Of a stretch of DNA of 64,000 bases, positions 1 to 9,508 are shown piece after piece. Position 1 is the stretch's first letter. Each line of letters starts with the position of its first letter. The translations under genes and the position numbers were made by a program. The notes below the pieces were generated by a model. It was given only the letters and a program-made list of their open reading frames with translations, was not told where the DNA came from and did no database searches. The stretch is from Hymenobacter yonginensis (GTDB taxonomy: Bacteria > Bacteroidota > Bacteroidia > Cytophagales > Hymenobacteraceae): assembly GCF_027625995.1 (NCBI RefSeq), contig NZ_CP115396.1, forward strand, positions 3,286,001 through 3,350,000, given 5' to 3'.

Positions 1-1169
1 ACGCGGGCGTCCCAACCAGTGTCAATACCCAGTTTCTTATTGATACGGTAGCGGCCTACGTCCCCGAGGTCGTAGCGCTTATCCGAGAAGAATAGCTTTT
101 GGATGATGTCGCGGGCCGTCTCTTCGTCGGGAGCCTCCGTGTTCCGGAGCTGACGATAGATTTGCTCCACGGCTTCTTTCTCCGAGTTGGAGTTGTCCTT
201 CTGCAGCGTGTTGTAAATGATTGCGTAGTCGGCAATGTTTACGTTCTCGCGGTGCAGAATCACCGACTTGGCCCCGGCGTTCAGGATCGTGTCAATGTCC
301 TCCTCCTCGATAGTAGAGTCGCGCTCCAACAGTACCTCGTTCCGGTCGATGGAAACCACCTCCCCGGTGTCCTCGTCCACGAAGTCTTCCGTCCAGGTGC
401 GGAGCACCCGGGCGGCAAGCTTGCGGCCGACGGCTTTCTTGAGATTCTTTTTATCGGCCTTCACTTCCTCCGACAGCCCGAACAGGTCGAGAATGTCTTT
501 GTCGGTGCCGTAGCCGATGGCGCGCAGCAGCGTCGTAACCGGGAATTTCTTCTTCCGGTCGATGTACGCGTACATCACGTTGTTCACGTCCGTGGCAAAC
601 TCAATCCACGAGCCTTTAAACGGGATGATCCGGGCCGAGTACAGCTTGGTACCGTTCGTGTGCTTGCTCTGAGCGAAGAATACGCCCGGCGAACGGTGCA
701 GCTGCGATACGATAACGCGCTCAGCGCCGTTGATAACGAACGAGCCCTTTTCGGTCATGTAGGGAATGTTCCCTAGGAACACTTCCTGCTCAATCGTTTC
801 GAAATCCTCGTTGTCCGAGTCATTGCAGACCAAGCGCAACTTGGCTTTCAGCGGAACCGAGTACGTGAGGCCGCGGTCAATGCACTCGTCAACCGAGTAC
901 TTGGGCGGGTCAACGTGGTAATCGAGGAAGGTCAGCACGAAGTTTTCGCGCGAGTCCGAAATCGGAAAGTTTTCGGCGAATACTTTGAACAGACCCTCAT
1001 CGGTACGGTTCTCGGCAGCCGTTTCCAACTGGAAGAAATCCATGAACGAGCGAACCTGCACGTCCAGGAAATCCGGATACTCAATAACCTTTTTAATCTT
1101 GGCGAAGTTGATCCGCTCGTCAGCAGCTTGCAGCTTTTGCAGACCTGACTGTGCTTTCGGTGTAGCCAA
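1..1169 (-). CDS. rpoB: RNA polymerase beta subunit, N-terminal part (cut by window edge)
   Basis: Catalytic beta subunit of RNA polymerase. Only the first ~389 residues are present, against roughly 1,290 in the phylum; the gene continues past position 1. Reading from 1169 the protein begins M-A-T-P-K-A-Q, and the motif [18 protein letters not shown] of the beta protrusion/lobe is intact. The start is a TTG at 1167-1169; no ATG lies in a sensible place upstream, and the residues right after this TTG fit the usual Bacteroidota beginning. It is the last gene seen of the rplKAJL-rpoB cluster and is separated from rplL by 261 nt with a hairpin, so its expression may be partly set there. Identification is certain; the start is very likely. 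Confidence 0.97.
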   Translation of the reverse strand, partial: MATPKAQSGLQKLQAADERINFAKIKKVIEYPDFLDVQVRSFMDFFQLETAAENRTDEGLFKVFAENFPISDSRENFVLTFLDYHVDPPKYSVDECIDRGLTYSVPLKAKLRLVCNDSDNEDFETIEQEVFLGNIPYMTEKGSFVINGAERVIVSQLHRSPGVFFAQSKHTNGTKLYSARIIPFKGSWIEFATDVNNVMYAYIDRKKKFPVTTLLRAIGYGTDKDILDLFGLSEEVKADKKNLKKAVGRKLAARVLRTWTEDFVDEDTGEVVSIDRNEVLLERDSTIEEEDIDTILNAGAKSVILHRENVNIADYAIIYNTLQKDNSNSEKEAVEQIYRQLRNTEAPDEETARDIIQKLFFSDKRYDLGDVGRYRINKKLGIDTGWDAR

Positions 1170-1366
1170 TGTATGTGGGGTTAGGAAATGGACACTGGGA
1201 GAATCCGGTACAGGGCCACCACAGGGCAGTGGCCTTGAAAAATTTCAAAAGTTGCGGGCGCACGAAAGCGCAAAGCAGAACCTTGCGCTTGTGGCGTCCG
1301 TAGGCACGAAAAGCCGCAAAGCGGCGTGCAAACGAACTTCCGGCTAGTTTGTTGCCTACAAACAGG

Positions 1367-1392
1367 AAAAGACCTGGCTTAGTTGCCAGGCC
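1367..1392 (-). terminator. hairpin with T-tract after rplL
   Basis: On the minus strand an 8-bp stem (arms 1385-1392 and 1371-1378, one G-T pair, 6-nt loop) is followed by TTTT at 1370-1367. It sits just downstream of the rplL stop and before rpoB, the place where many bacteria have a partial terminator or attenuator. The rest of the 1170-1430 gap holds short inverted repeats, but I see no TAnnTTTG promoter box on the minus strand. Confidence 0.6.
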
Positions 1393-1430
1393 TCTCCATA
1401 TTTGCTGGTTTTAAGAGCAGGCAGCAGAAA

Positions 1431-1808
1431 TTACTTAACTTCTACTTCAGCGCCGGCTTCTTCCAGTTGCTTCTTCAGCGACTCAGCTTCATCCTTAGCA
1501 ACACCTTCTTTCAGTGGCTTAGGAGCGCCGTCAACCAGTTCTTTGGCTTCTTTCAGGCCCAGACCGGTCAGGTCTTTCACCAGCTTCACAACAGCCAGTT
1601 TCTGGCCACCGGCAGCTTTCAGGATCACGTCGAACGTGGTTTTCTCCTCAGGAGCGTCAGCAGCGGCAGCGCCACCACCGGCCATCATTACGGGAGCAGC
1701 AGCAGCGGGCTCGATGCCGTACTCGTCCTTCAGGATGGTAGCCAGTTCGTTTACTTCTTTTACCGTCAGGCTAACGAGCTGCTCGGCGAATGCTTTCAAA
1801 TCTGCCAT
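1431..1808 (-). CDS. rplL: 50S ribosomal protein L7/L12
   Basis: Stalk protein of the large ribosomal subunit, which recruits translation GTPases. At 125 aa it has normal length. It shows the N-terminal dimerisation helix region ([19 protein letters not shown]), an Ala/Gly-rich hinge around residues 36-52, and the C-terminal factor-binding domain with the pattern [12 protein letters not shown] followed by [20 protein letters not shown]. It lies 63 nt after rplJ in the usual order rplJ-rplL-rpoB. Regulation by the L10-(L7/L12) complex is known in other bacteria; no specific site was identified here. Confidence 0.99.
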   Translation of the reverse strand: MADLKAFAEQLVSLTVKEVNELATILKDEYGIEPAAAAPVMMAGGGAAAADAPEEKTTFDVILKAAGGQKLAVVKLVKDLTGLGLKEAKELVDGAPKPLKEGVAKDEAESLKKQLEEAGAEVEVK

Positions 1809-1871
1809 TTCTGTAGATTGTTAAAAAGGGGGTTGTTGGAGGAAATTGAAGTTGAAAAAGATGAGCAGCGG

Positions 1872-2426
1872 TTAGCCTGCAACCTCTTCTTTTTCGGAAA
1901 GCGTTTTGAGGATACCAGCCAGTTTGTTGCCGCCGCTCGACAGAGCAGAAATAACATTCTTGGCAGGCGACTGGAGCAGACCGATAACGTCACCGATAAG
2001 CTCGTTTTTGCCTTTCAGCGTGCTCAGCGTGCTCAGTTGGCTAGCGCCAACGTACACACCAGCATCAATGTAGGCACCTTTGAAGGCGGGCTTAGGCTCT
2101 ACGTTCTTGCCGTAGTTCTGCGCCTTGTAGAAGTCTTGCAGCAGTTTGGCAGGAGCGTTACCCGACTCTTTCGAGAACAGGATGCCCGACTGGCCAACCA
2201 ACGCCGCGTCCATCTCCGACGTGTCGCCACCGAGGGTGTCGAGTGCCTTGCGGATGAACGTGTTCTTGTAGACTTTGAACTCCAGGCCGCGGTTGAAGCA
2301 CAGGCGACGGAATTCGTTGATTTTCGCCACCGACATTCCCGAAGCATCGGCAATGTAGAACGCGTTGTGCGATTGGAACTTCTCGCTCAACTCGTCGACG
2401 AGGGCTTGTTTTTCTTCCCGGATCAT
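1872..2426 (-). CDS. rplJ: 50S ribosomal protein L10
   Basis: Stalk base protein that anchors L7/L12 dimers to 23S rRNA. At 184 aa it is slightly longer than the E. coli protein (165), which is normal for Bacteroidota. It begins MIREEKQALVDELSEKF, and the N-terminal rRNA-binding domain is followed by a C-terminal helical tail (ISALSSGGNKLAGILKTL) expected to carry the L7/L12 dimers. The gene starts 19 nt after the rplA stop, consistent with one ribosomal transcript. Confidence 0.99.
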   Translation of the reverse strand: MIREEKQALVDELSEKFQSHNAFYIADASGMSVAKINEFRRLCFNRGLEFKVYKNTFIRKALDTLGGDTSEMDAALVGQSGILFSKESGNAPAKLLQDFYKAQNYGKNVEPKPAFKGAYIDAGVYVGASQLSTLSTLKGKNELIGDVIGLLQSPAKNVISALSSGGNKLAGILKTLSEKEEVAG

Positions 2427-2445
2427 ATCGTCGTGTTGATTTAAA

Positions 2446-3141
2446 TTATGCGGAAGTTACCGACGTGTCAACCGGAACAGCAGGCGACATCGTGCTCGAG
2501 AGCGTGATGCTCTTGATGTACGTGCCTTTAGCCGAAGAAGGCTTCAGACGAATCAGAGTCTGAATTACTTCGATGGCGTTTTCAGCCAGCTTCTGGTCAT
2601 CGAACGACACTTTACCAACCGAGCAGTGAATGATACCGGTTTTGTCAACTTTGAAGTCGATTTTACCAGCTTTCACTTCCTGCACCGCTTTGGCTACGTC
2701 CGTCGTTACCGTACCCGACTTCGGGTTAGGCATCAGGCCACGGGGACCGAGCACGCGGCCCAGACGACCCACTTTAGCCATTACGGCCGGCATGGTGATG
2801 ATAACGTCGATGTCAGTCCAGCCTTTTTCGATCTTGGCGATATAGTCGTCCAGACCAACGTAGTCAGCACCAGCTGCAGTAGCTTCGGCTTCTTTGTCGG
2901 GCGTAACGAGGGCCAGAACACGAACGGTTTTGCCGGTACCGTGGGGCAGCGTAGCTACGCCACGTACCATTTGATCGGCTTTGCGGGGATCCACGCCCAG
3001 ACGAACGTCGATATCTACCGAGGCGTCAAATTTGGTATAGGTGATGTCCTTTACCACTTTGGCCGCTTCTACCAGATTCCGAACTTCGGTCAGGTCATGC
3101 TTAGCAAGGGCTTCCTTGCGCTTTTTGCTTACTTGTGCCAT
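2446..3141 (-). CDS. rplA: 50S ribosomal protein L1
   Basis: Large-subunit protein of the L1 stalk, which takes part in E-site tRNA release. It is 231 aa, the family norm. The signature region of the family is seen as [15 protein letters not shown], and the start [14 protein letters not shown] is typical. It begins 18 nt after the rplK stop. In other bacteria L1 represses its own rplKA message; a long inverted repeat lies upstream of rplK (3729-3783) and is a candidate control element, but this is inference. Confidence 0.99.
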   Translation of the reverse strand: MAQVSKKRKEALAKHDLTEVRNLVEAAKVVKDITYTKFDASVDIDVRLGVDPRKADQMVRGVATLPHGTGKTVRVLALVTPDKEAEATAAGADYVGLDDYIAKIEKGWTDIDVIITMPAVMAKVGRLGRVLGPRGLMPNPKSGTVTTDVAKAVQEVKAGKIDFKVDKTGIIHCSVGKVSFDDQKLAENAIEVIQTLIRLKPSSAKGTYIKSITLSSTMSPAVPVDTSVTSA

Positions 3142-3159
3142 GTCTACTCCGTCGTTAGA

Positions 3160-3603
3160 TTATTCAGCGAAAGGAGAAGTGCCCGACACAGTGATGCCCA
3201 TGCTGCGAGCCGTACCGGCTACTTGCAGCATTGCCGACTCCACTTTGAAAGCATTCAGGTCTGGCATCTTCGTTTCAGCGATGGTGCGCACCTGGTCCCA
3301 CGACACGGAACCTACCTTGTTACGGTTAGGCTCTTTCGAACCGCTCTGGAGCTTGGCAGCCTCCATCAGGAGAACCGGCACCGGAGGGGTCTTCACAACG
3401 AAGTCAAACGACTTGTCGGTGTACATGGTGATGAGTACAGGACAAACTTGGCCGGCCTTATCCTGGGTGCGAGCATTGAACTGCTTGCAGAATTCCATGA
3501 TGTTAAGGCCTTTGCTACCAAGTGCAGGTCCAACCGGCGGCGCAGGGTTTGCGGCGCCTCCCTTTATCTGAAGCTTCAGATAACCTCTAATTTCCTTGGC
3601 CAT
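3160..3603 (-). CDS. rplK: 50S ribosomal protein L11
   Basis: Protein of the GTPase-associated centre. The start was set at the ATG at 3603, giving [16 protein letters not shown] and 147 aa; the open frame reaches 12 codons further upstream, but that stretch has no family similarity. The N-terminal [11 protein letters not shown] motif and the C-terminal rRNA-binding domain ([12 protein letters not shown]) are intact. The 191-nt gap to nusG is the longest within the nusG-rplL block and holds the inverted repeat at 3729-3783. Confidence 0.99.
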   Translation of the reverse strand: MAKEIRGYLKLQIKGGAANPAPPVGPALGSKGLNIMEFCKQFNARTQDKAGQVCPVLITMYTDKSFDFVVKTPPVPVLLMEAAKLQSGSKEPNRNKVGSVSWDQVRTIAETKMPDLNAFKVESAMLQVAGTARSMGITVSGTSPFAE

Positions 3604-3728
3604 TTGGTTTGTAAGGCTTCGGGCGCTGCATCGTAACACGCATTGCCCTCAGTTTTTTGATTGCTCCGAAGTGGAAGCACCACCGGTCCGGAGCGGATAA
3701 CCGATGACGTTTGCTTGGCAGTAGGTGA

Positions 3729-3783
3729 AACTTGAGCTAGAGACAGTCAGAGGCGTGGCATCCAACTGTCCCTAGCTCAAGTT
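3729..3783 (-). promoter_or_regulatory. long inverted repeat between nusG and rplK
   Basis: A 12-bp perfect stem AACTTGAGCTAG / CTAGCTCAAGTT (3729-3740 with 3772-3783), a 2x2 internal loop, then 4 more pairs (3743-3746 with 3766-3769) around a 19-nt loop. It starts about 11 nt downstream of the nusG stop and lies in the leader of rplK. It could be a processing site, a partial terminator without a T-run, or a ribosomal-protein operator; the sequence does not decide which. Confidence 0.55.
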
Positions 3784-3794
3784 CGCTCTATCTA

Positions 3795-4361
3795 CTATGA
3801 CTCTTTTTCGACCTGCGTGTAGCTCAGCTCCATGGGCGTGCTACGGCCGAATATTTTCACGATTACGTTGAGCTTCTTACGCTCTTCGAAAACTTCCGAA
3901 ACAGTACCAAGCATGCCGGCGAAACCACCGTCGACGATTTTCACCAGCTCGTTTACTAAGAATGGCGTTTCGAGTGTGGCCGTCTGCTCTTCTGCTTCGT
4001 CTACAATGCCGAGGATATTGTTTACCTCCGACAGACGCAGCGGAATTGGCTTGGTGTTCTGGTTGGCAGCCTTGCCTTCTTTGTCGCTCAGGAAACCCAA
4101 TACACCAGGCGTGCTGGTAATAATGTGGTCAACTTCACCGTGCGACAGATCGGCGTGGATGATGATGTAGCCGGGATACAGATTCCGCTCCCGTACGCGC
4201 TTCTTACCGTTGCGCATCTCATACACCTTCTCGGCCGGAATCAGTACCTGAGGTACCAGATCAGAAAGACCGTGCCGGCCAATTTCCGTTTCGAGATAGG
4301 TCTTGGCCTTTTTCTCCTGTCCGCTCACCGAGCGGACCACATACCATTTCAACTCTCCCAT
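3795..4361 (-). CDS. nusG: transcription termination/antitermination protein NusG
   Basis: Elongation factor that binds RNA polymerase through an N-terminal NGN domain (WYVVRSVSGQEKKAKTYLE, residues ~5-25) and carries a C-terminal KOW domain (LVKIVDGGFAGMLGTVSEVFEERKK begins near residue 137; only key parts given). It is 188 aa, normal. It lies 12 nt downstream of secE, the conserved bacterial arrangement, so the two are probably co-transcribed. Confidence 0.99.
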   Translation of the reverse strand: MGELKWYVVRSVSGQEKKAKTYLETEIGRHGLSDLVPQVLIPAEKVYEMRNGKKRVRERNLYPGYIIIHADLSHGEVDHIITSTPGVLGFLSDKEGKAANQNTKPIPLRLSEVNNILGIVDEAEEQTATLETPFLVNELVKIVDGGFAGMLGTVSEVFEERKKLNVIVKIFGRSTPMELSYTQVEKES

Positions 4362-4373
4362 CTTCGCTGCCGA

Positions 4374-4568
4374 TTAACGGAATGAGTTGTAAAACGCTTC
4401 CAGACCAGTTTTAAAAGCCACGTCCATCAACCCAACAACAGCAGCGAATACCAGCGAACCGATGAGCACTAGGCCAGCGCTCTTCTGGAGTTCCTCGAAG
4501 GAAGGCCACGTTACCTTGTAGCGCATCTCCTCGACGGTGTCGCGGAAGTAATTCGGTTTCTTGTCCAT
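4374..4568 (-). CDS. secE: preprotein translocase subunit SecE
   Basis: Essential single-span subunit of the SecYEG channel. At 64 aa it is the short one-helix form usual outside enterobacteria. The cytoplasmic amphipathic part carries the EMRYKVTWPSFEEL signature, followed by one membrane helix (residues ~32-50). The ATG at 4568 gives MDKKPNYFRDTVEEM; the frame stays open 18 codons upstream into the tRNA-Trp flank, which is not coding. It is followed closely by nusG. Confidence 0.97.
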   Translation of the reverse strand: MDKKPNYFRDTVEEMRYKVTWPSFEELQKSAGLVLIGSLVFAAVVGLMDVAFKTGLEAFYNSFR

Positions 4569-4635
4569 TGCTCGTCGCCTGGTTAGTGGCTTCTGATTAC
4601 TCGCAGGCTGCGGACCTAGCAACCTGTATTCAATG

Positions 4636-4706
4636 CACGGGCGGAGAGATTCGAACTCCCATCAAAGGTTTTGGAGACCTCTATTCTACCCTTGAACTAC
4701 GCCCGT
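4636..4706 (-). tRNA. tRNA-Trp (anticodon CCA)
   Basis: Minus-strand cloverleaf of 71 nt: acceptor ACGGGCG pairs with CGCCCGT, discriminator G at 4636, anticodon loop CTCCAAA with CCA, and a GTTCGAATC T-loop. It lies between tuf and secE, the usual Bacteroidota position. CCA is not encoded in full. Confidence 0.97.
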
Positions 4707-4774
4707 GTATGCGTCCGTCACCAGCTTGCTACTGGATTGGGACTGCAAATGTATGGAACTCTCTTTACAAAACA

Positions 4775-4805
4775 AATCCGCCTCTGAAAAAATCAGAGGC
4801 GGATT
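4775..4805 (-). terminator. hairpin after tuf
   Basis: Perfect 13-bp stem AATCCGCCTCTGA / TCAGAGGCGGATT (4775-4787 with 4793-4805) with a 5-nt loop, 28 nt past the tuf stop, followed on the minus strand by TTGTTTTG. It is a probable terminator or attenuator between tuf and tRNA-Trp/secE. Confidence 0.75.
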
Positions 4806-4833
4806 GCATTGATTTCCTAAAATCTAGGGAAAA

Positions 4834-6021
4834 CTACTCGGTGATTTCGGTTACCTGACCGGCACCTACCGTACGACCACCCTCACGGATAGCGAAACGC
4901 AGGCCTTTTTCCATAGCTACCGAGTTGATCAGCTCAACCGAGATAGTTACGTTGTCGCCGGGCATTACCATTTCTACGCCTTCGCCCAGCGTGATGATGC
5001 CGGTTACGTCGGTGGTGCGGAAATAGAACTGAGGACGGTAGTTGTTGAAGAACGGCGTGTGACGGCCACCTTCCTCTTTCGACAGCACGTACACCTCAGC
5101 TTTGAACTTGGTGTGGGGCTTAACCGAACCTGGCTTGCAGATAACCATACCACGACGGATGGCTTCTTTCTCAATACCACGGAGCAGCAGACCTACGTTG
5201 TCGCCAGCTTCACCACGGTCAAGGATTTTGCGGAACATCTCAACGCCCGTTACGGTCGACTTGAGGTTCTCAGCACCCATACCGAGGATTTCAACTTGCT
5301 CACCCGAGTTGATGATACCACGCTCGATACGGCCGGTTGCTACCGTACCACGACCCGTGATAGAGAATACGTCCTCTACTGGCATCAGGAAGGGCAGGTC
5401 GGTCAGACGAGCTGGGATTGGAATGTAGCTATCTACAGCAGCCATCAGCTCTTCGATCTTGGGAACCCAAGTAGCGTCGCCGTTCAGGCCACCCAGAGCC
5501 GAGCCCTGAATAACTGGAATGTTGTCGCCGTCGAAGTCGTAGAACGAAAGCAGCTCACGGATTTCCATTTCCACCAGCTCGAGGAGCTCGGGGTCATCCA
5601 CCATGTCCACTTTGTTCATGAACACTACCAACTGAGGAACACCTACCTGGCGAGCGAGCAGGATGTGCTCACGCGTCTGAGGCATTGGGCCGTCAGTAGC
5701 AGCTACCACGAGGATAGCACCGTCCATCTGGGCAGCACCCGTTACCATGTTCTTCACATAGTCAGCGTGACCGGGGCAGTCAACGTGAGCGTAGTGACGG
5801 TTTTCGGTAGCGTATTCTACGTGCGAGGTGTTGATCGTGATACCACGCTCTTTTTCTTCGGGAGCGTTGTCGATCGACGAGAAGTCACGCTTGGCGGCCA
5901 AACCTTTGTTCGCCAGTACCATGGTGATAGCAGCGGTCAGGGTGGTTTTGCCGTGGTCGACGTGCCCGATCGTACCGATGTTCACGTGCGGCTTGGAACG
6001 ATCAAAATTTTCTTTGGCCAT
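4834..6021 (-). CDS. tuf: elongation factor Tu
   Basis: GTPase that brings aminoacyl-tRNA to the ribosome. It is 395 aa, full length. G1 is [10 protein letters not shown] (residues ~18-27), G3 is [13 protein letters not shown]4 is NKVD and G5 is SAL; domain 2 and 3 motifs such as [14 protein letters not shown] are present. It lies between tRNA-Thr and tRNA-Trp and is probably read from the promoter upstream of the tRNA genes. Codon use is strongly biased, as expected for a highly expressed gene. Confidence 0.99.
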   Translation of the reverse strand: MAKENFDRSKPHVNIGTIGHVDHGKTTLTAAITMVLANKGLAAKRDFSSIDNAPEEKERGITINTSHVEYATENRHYAHVDCPGHADYVKNMVTGAAQMDGAILVVAATDGPMPQTREHILLARQVGVPQLVVFMNKVDMVDDPELLELVEMEIRELLSFYDFDGDNIPVIQGSALGGLNGDATWVPKIEELMAAVDSYIPIPARLTDLPFLMPVEDVFSITGRGTVATGRIERGIINSGEQVEILGMGAENLKSTVTGVEMFRKILDRGEAGDNVGLLLRGIEKEAIRRGMVICKPGSVKPHTKFKAEVYVLSKEEGGRHTPFFNNYRPQFYFRTTDVTGIITLGEGVEMVMPGDNVTISVELINSVAMEKGLRFAIREGGRTVGAGQVTEITE

Positions 6022-6180
6022 TGTAAGTGAGATTAAAGAACTGTGTTGTGAGGAGGAAAACGCGACTTGCTTATACTGAAAGAAAGCGAAACGCAGCTCC
6101 GCTTAGTGGGGACTGCACGTCGCTTTTCTTTTCAGACTGGCCCAAACAGAGCAGCCGCGCTGCACCGCCGGTATAATGTG

Positions 6181-6252
<72 letters not shown>

Positions 6253-6340
6253 TAATACTGTAATTCGAAACAAAGATACGACGGGAGAAGTACAATCGCC
6301 GTTGCGGCTGTATCTGTTTTCCGCAGCTCTGCGAATGTTG

Positions 6341-6413
6341 AGCGGGAGACGAGGTTCGAACCCGCGACCTGCAGCTTGGAAGGCTGCCGCTCTACCAGCT
6401 GAGCTACTCCCGC
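6341..6413 (-). tRNA. tRNA-Gly (anticodon TCC)
   Basis: 73-nt cloverleaf on the minus strand. Acceptor GCGGGAG pairs with CTCCCGC, D-arm TAGCTCAGCTGGTAGAGC, anticodon loop CTTCCAA, T-loop GTTCGAACC, discriminator T at 6341. Confidence 0.97.
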
Positions 6414-6426
6414 GTAGTGTAAATAA

Positions 6427-6471
6427 AGAAACCCGTAAGCGGCCAATAAGCTTGTTGTCTTCCGGGTTTCT
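6427..6471 (-). other. inverted repeat in the spacer between tRNA-Tyr and tRNA-Gly
   Basis: Perfect 9-bp arms AGAAACCCG (6427-6435) and CGGGTTTCT (6463-6471) bracket 27 nt between the two tRNA genes. It may fold in the precursor RNA and guide processing; there is no T-run, so a terminator is unlikely. Confidence 0.5.
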
Positions 6472-6485
6472 CTATTCAGCAATCG

Positions 6486-6568
6486 TGGGGGGAGAAGGAT
6501 TCGAACCTTCGAAAGCTTACGCTAACAGAGTTACAGTCTGTCCCATTTGGCCGCTCTGGAACCCCCCC
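6486..6568 (-). tRNA. tRNA-Tyr (anticodon GTA)
   Basis: 83-nt class II tRNA with a long variable arm. The acceptor is seven G pairing with TCCCCCC, the anticodon loop is CTGTAAC, and the T-arm is GAAGG-TTCGAAT-CCTTC. Discriminator A at 6486. First gene of the tRNA-tuf transcript. Confidence 0.97.
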
Positions 6569-6650
6569 GATTGTTATTTCCTCGTCGTTTACGAAGAAAT
6601 TTTCGCTTCAACCTTTCTGCCTTGGCTGGCTACTGTGTCGAATTGAGTTG

Positions 6651-6680
6651 CAAAATTAGGGGCTTTCTGATGCAAGTCAA
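6651..6680 (-). promoter_or_regulatory. promoter of the tRNA-tuf transcript
   Basis: On the minus strand a TTG (6680-6678) is followed after exactly 19 nt by TAATTTTG (6658-6651), matching the Bacteroidota consensus TTG-N19-TAnnTTTG. The predicted start lies about 75 nt before tRNA-Tyr. Nothing else was seen in the 6569-6818 gap. Confidence 0.75.
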
Positions 6681-6818
6681 GCGCTGCCCCAAAAATCGTT
6701 TAATATTTTTTCTGCCCGCCGCTGAAAATCCGGGCAAATCCGGCTCTAACCTGCTGATTGCTTTTGTGAAACAGGCAGCCACACTAGCTGAAGAAATTTT
6801 CACGTTTTTTTTCGGTGG

Positions 6819-9410
6819 CTACTGCATCATGGCGTAGTAGGCCTTCACCTGCTCGTCTTTCTCTTTGCTCCGGATGTCCTGTAGCGTGGCCTTGAGGGTG
6901 GGCATACTGGAGGCCAGAATGCTCAGCCCCCGGTAGGCACCCAACCGCACAAAGGTGCTGGGCGCAGTGCGGGCGAGGCTTTCGAGGCGCTGAATACCCT
7001 TCTCCCGCTCGATGGGAGGCATACGGAGCATGAAGGTGGCAAAGTCGGGCAGGTAGCTGCGGTAGAGGTCGGCGTCGCTGACGTCGGGCAGGCGCCGCAT
7101 GAACCACTGGTACTGCTCGGTGCTGCTGCCGTTGAGCGAATAATACGTGGCAATGGATGTCAGGACTTCTGCATTCTGGCTTTCCTGCATGGCTGCCACC
7201 TTCTCCTGCGAGTCGGCAGTTGGCGTCTTGGCCAGGGCCTGGATGCCGGCACTGACTACTTTGTACGAACTGTCGTTGAGGGCCGTCAGGAAGGCGCTGG
7301 AATAGTTTTCGTTGGAGAAAGAGGCTAACGCATTAAGGGCGGTAGCGCGGACCTGGCTGCTTTTGTCTTTCATGGCTACCTGCTGCAGATCCTGGCGTAC
7401 GGCATTGCCTTCGGGGCCTTTGTAGCGGCGTAGCGCCTGTACGGCCGCCTGGCGCACGGCCCAGAAGGGGTCGTTGAGGGCGCTGCGCAGCAGGGTGCTA
7501 ACCGGCAGTTCGGCACTCTTAACCTTCAGCTGCGTGACGGCCTCGTAGCGCTGCAGGTAGCTTTTAGCGTGGGTGTACTGGTACATCAGCTCGTCCTGGG
7601 TGCGCTCCTCTTCAATTTCAGCCAATAGCTGCGCCTGGCTGTCGAATTTCACCAGGCTGGGGCGTTGGGAGGAAGGCAGCCGGAACGTCTGGTCGGCTTT
7701 AGTGACGGTGATGCGGTGGTCGGTGGGCTGGTTGTTGGCCCACACCGTAACCGTGACGGGCAGCCGGTAAATAGGCGTGAAGGTGGAATCCTGCAGCTGC
7801 TGCACGCGCATGCTCACTTGCCCATTGGCAAAGCTGTGCGTCACTTTCAGCTCAGGATGGCCGCGCTGCATAAACCACTGGTCGAAGAACCACATGAGGT
7901 CCTCACCGGTGGTTTCCTCGAAGGCGATGCGCAGCTTGGCTATTTCGGAGCTGGAAAATTTATTCTGGGTGAGGTAGCGGTTCAACGACGCAAAGAAGGC
8001 GTCGTCGCCTACATAATTACGCAGCATGTGCAGGACGCGGCCACCCTTGTCGTAGGAGTGCCGGTCGAACATGTCTTCCTGCTTGGCGTAGCGGTAGCGG
8101 ATCAGCGGCTCGCGCTTGCTCTGGGCTTCTTCGAGGTAGCGGTTTAGCTTCTCCTGCTGCACCAGGCCGGCTGCATCGGCGCCGTACTTGTGCTCGGCCC
8201 AAAGCAGTTCCGAATAGTCGGCGAAGGACTCGTTGAGTGGCAGGTTGGCCCACGACTCGGTGGTTACATAGTCGCCGAACCAGTGGTGAAACAACTCGTG
8301 CGCCACCGTAGACTCGGCATCGTAGCCGACATCGGCCAACTCCCGCGGCGCAAACTGCACCAGGCTTTGCTCGAACGTGACGGCCGTGGTGTTTTCCATC
8401 GCGCCCGACACAAAATCGTGCACGGCTACCTGGGTGTACTTCTCCCACGGGAAGTCGACTCCCAGCTTTTTGGAGAAGTAATCCAGCATCTGAGGCGTGT
8501 TGCCGAACACGGCCCGGGCGGTGTTGCTGAACTTCGGATCGACGTAATAGTCTACCGGCTTGCCCCGCCAGGTGTCGCTGATGACGGCAAAGTCGCCCAC
8601 GGCCAGCATGGCGAGGTAAGGCGCGTGCGCCAGGCTCTGCTTCCAAGTGTCGGTGCGGGTACCATCATTGTTTTTGCGTGAGGAAATCAGCAGGCCATTG
8701 GAGAGGGTTTTCAGCCCCGATTCTACCGTGAGGCTGATTTCCTGCGTCATGCGCTGGTTGGGCCGGTCGATGGTCGGAAACCAGCAGGAATTGCCTTCCG
8801 TCTCGCCCTGGGTCCAGAGCTGGCGCGGTTTGGTTTTGTCGGTACCCAAAGGATTGATGAAGTACAGGCCTTTGTCCTGGGTGATGGCGGCGCTGCCGCC
8901 CACTTCCAGCTCGTTGGGTTTGGCCACGTACTGAATCCGCACCTGGCAGGGCTCGGTACGCGCATACGTCCGGTCCAGCGTAATGGTGAGCTTCTTCTTG
9001 TCGTAGGTATAGGTCAGGTTCTTCTCTTTCCCACCATTCACCAGCTTCACACTTTTTATATCGAAGCCTTTGGCATCCAGCACGAGCTGGGTTTGGGGGT
9101 AGAAATGAGGCTTTACGGTAAGTGTGGCCGTACCCAGCAGCCATTGTTTGGCCCAGTCAAAACGGACGTCGAGCTTGGTATCGAGCAGGTCGTGGAGGAT
9201 AGTGGCGGCGGGCTGCACCGGGTTGGTAGGAGGCAGCCACGAGGGTACTACAAGAATAGACGGTGCCGCTTCAGGGGCCGGAGTCGATTCGGATTTCTTG
9301 TGCGTGGCTGCTTTGCTGCCTGCGGGCTTCGTGACCTTAACAACCTGTGCAGGAGCTTGAAACTGACACGCAAGGACCAGTCCCAGAATGCTGAGAACCG
9401 AATATTTCAT
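6819..9410 (-). CDS. M1 family metallo-aminopeptidase with C-terminal HEAT-like repeats
   Basis: Zinc aminopeptidase, probably periplasmic or secreted: it has a signal peptide (MKYSVLSILGLVLACQFQAPAQ) and is 863 aa. The substrate motif GAMEN is at residues 336-340, and the zinc site HELFHHW starts at H371 with H375 and E394 in HEXXH-X18-E spacing; the transition-state Tyr is probably Y453 in HSYDKGG. After about residue 600 come helical HEAT-like repeats (for example LRSALNDPFWAVRQAAVQAL), seen in many family members. It stands alone between the tRNA cluster and a divergent biotin carrier gene. Peptide substrate unknown. Confidence 0.93.
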   Translation of the reverse strand: MKYSVLSILGLVLACQFQAPAQVVKVTKPAGSKAATHKKSESTPAPEAAPSILVVPSWLPPTNPVQPAATILHDLLDTKLDVRFDWAKQWLLGTATLTVKPHFYPQTQLVLDAKGFDIKSVKLVNGGKEKNLTYTYDKKKLTITLDRTYARTEPCQVRIQYVAKPNELEVGGSAAITQDKGLYFINPLGTDKTKPRQLWTQGETEGNSCWFPTIDRPNQRMTQEISLTVESGLKTLSNGLLISSRKNNDGTRTDTWKQSLAHAPYLAMLAVGDFAVISDTWRGKPVDYYVDPKFSNTARAVFGNTPQMLDYFSKKLGVDFPWEKYTQVAVHDFVSGAMENTTAVTFEQSLVQFAPRELADVGYDAESTVAHELFHHWFGDYVTTESWANLPLNESFADYSELLWAEHKYGADAAGLVQQEKLNRYLEEAQSKREPLIRYRYAKQEDMFDRHSYDKGGRVLHMLRNYVGDDAFFASLNRYLTQNKFSSSEIAKLRIAFEETTGEDLMWFFDQWFMQRGHPELKVTHSFANGQVSMRVQQLQDSTFTPIYRLPVTVTVWANNQPTDHRITVTKADQTFRLPSSQRPSLVKFDSQAQLLAEIEEERTQDELMYQYTHAKSYLQRYEAVTQLKVKSAELPVSTLLRSALNDPFWAVRQAAVQALRRYKGPEGNAVRQDLQQVAMKDKSSQVRATALNALASFSNENYSSAFLTALNDSSYKVVSAGIQALAKTPTADSQEKVAAMQESQNAEVLTSIATYYSLNGSSTEQYQWFMRRLPDVSDADLYRSYLPDFATFMLRMPPIEREKGIQRLESLARTAPSTFVRLGAYRGLSILASSMPTLKATLQDIRSKEKDEQVKAYYAMMQ

Positions 9411-9508
9411 GCGTTGATGCGATAGGTATATGGGTCCTCAAGTTCCGAAATTATTTGAGATTTGGCCTATCTTTAAGCCCATTTCCGCCCCCCTCCTCCC
9501 CCTTCCCT

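Noticed and set aside
5059-6030. 323-codon open frame opposite tuf, and similar long frames opposite rpoB, rplA, uvrB and metK
   Set aside because: All mirror highly biased or GC-rich real genes on the other strand and show no family features.
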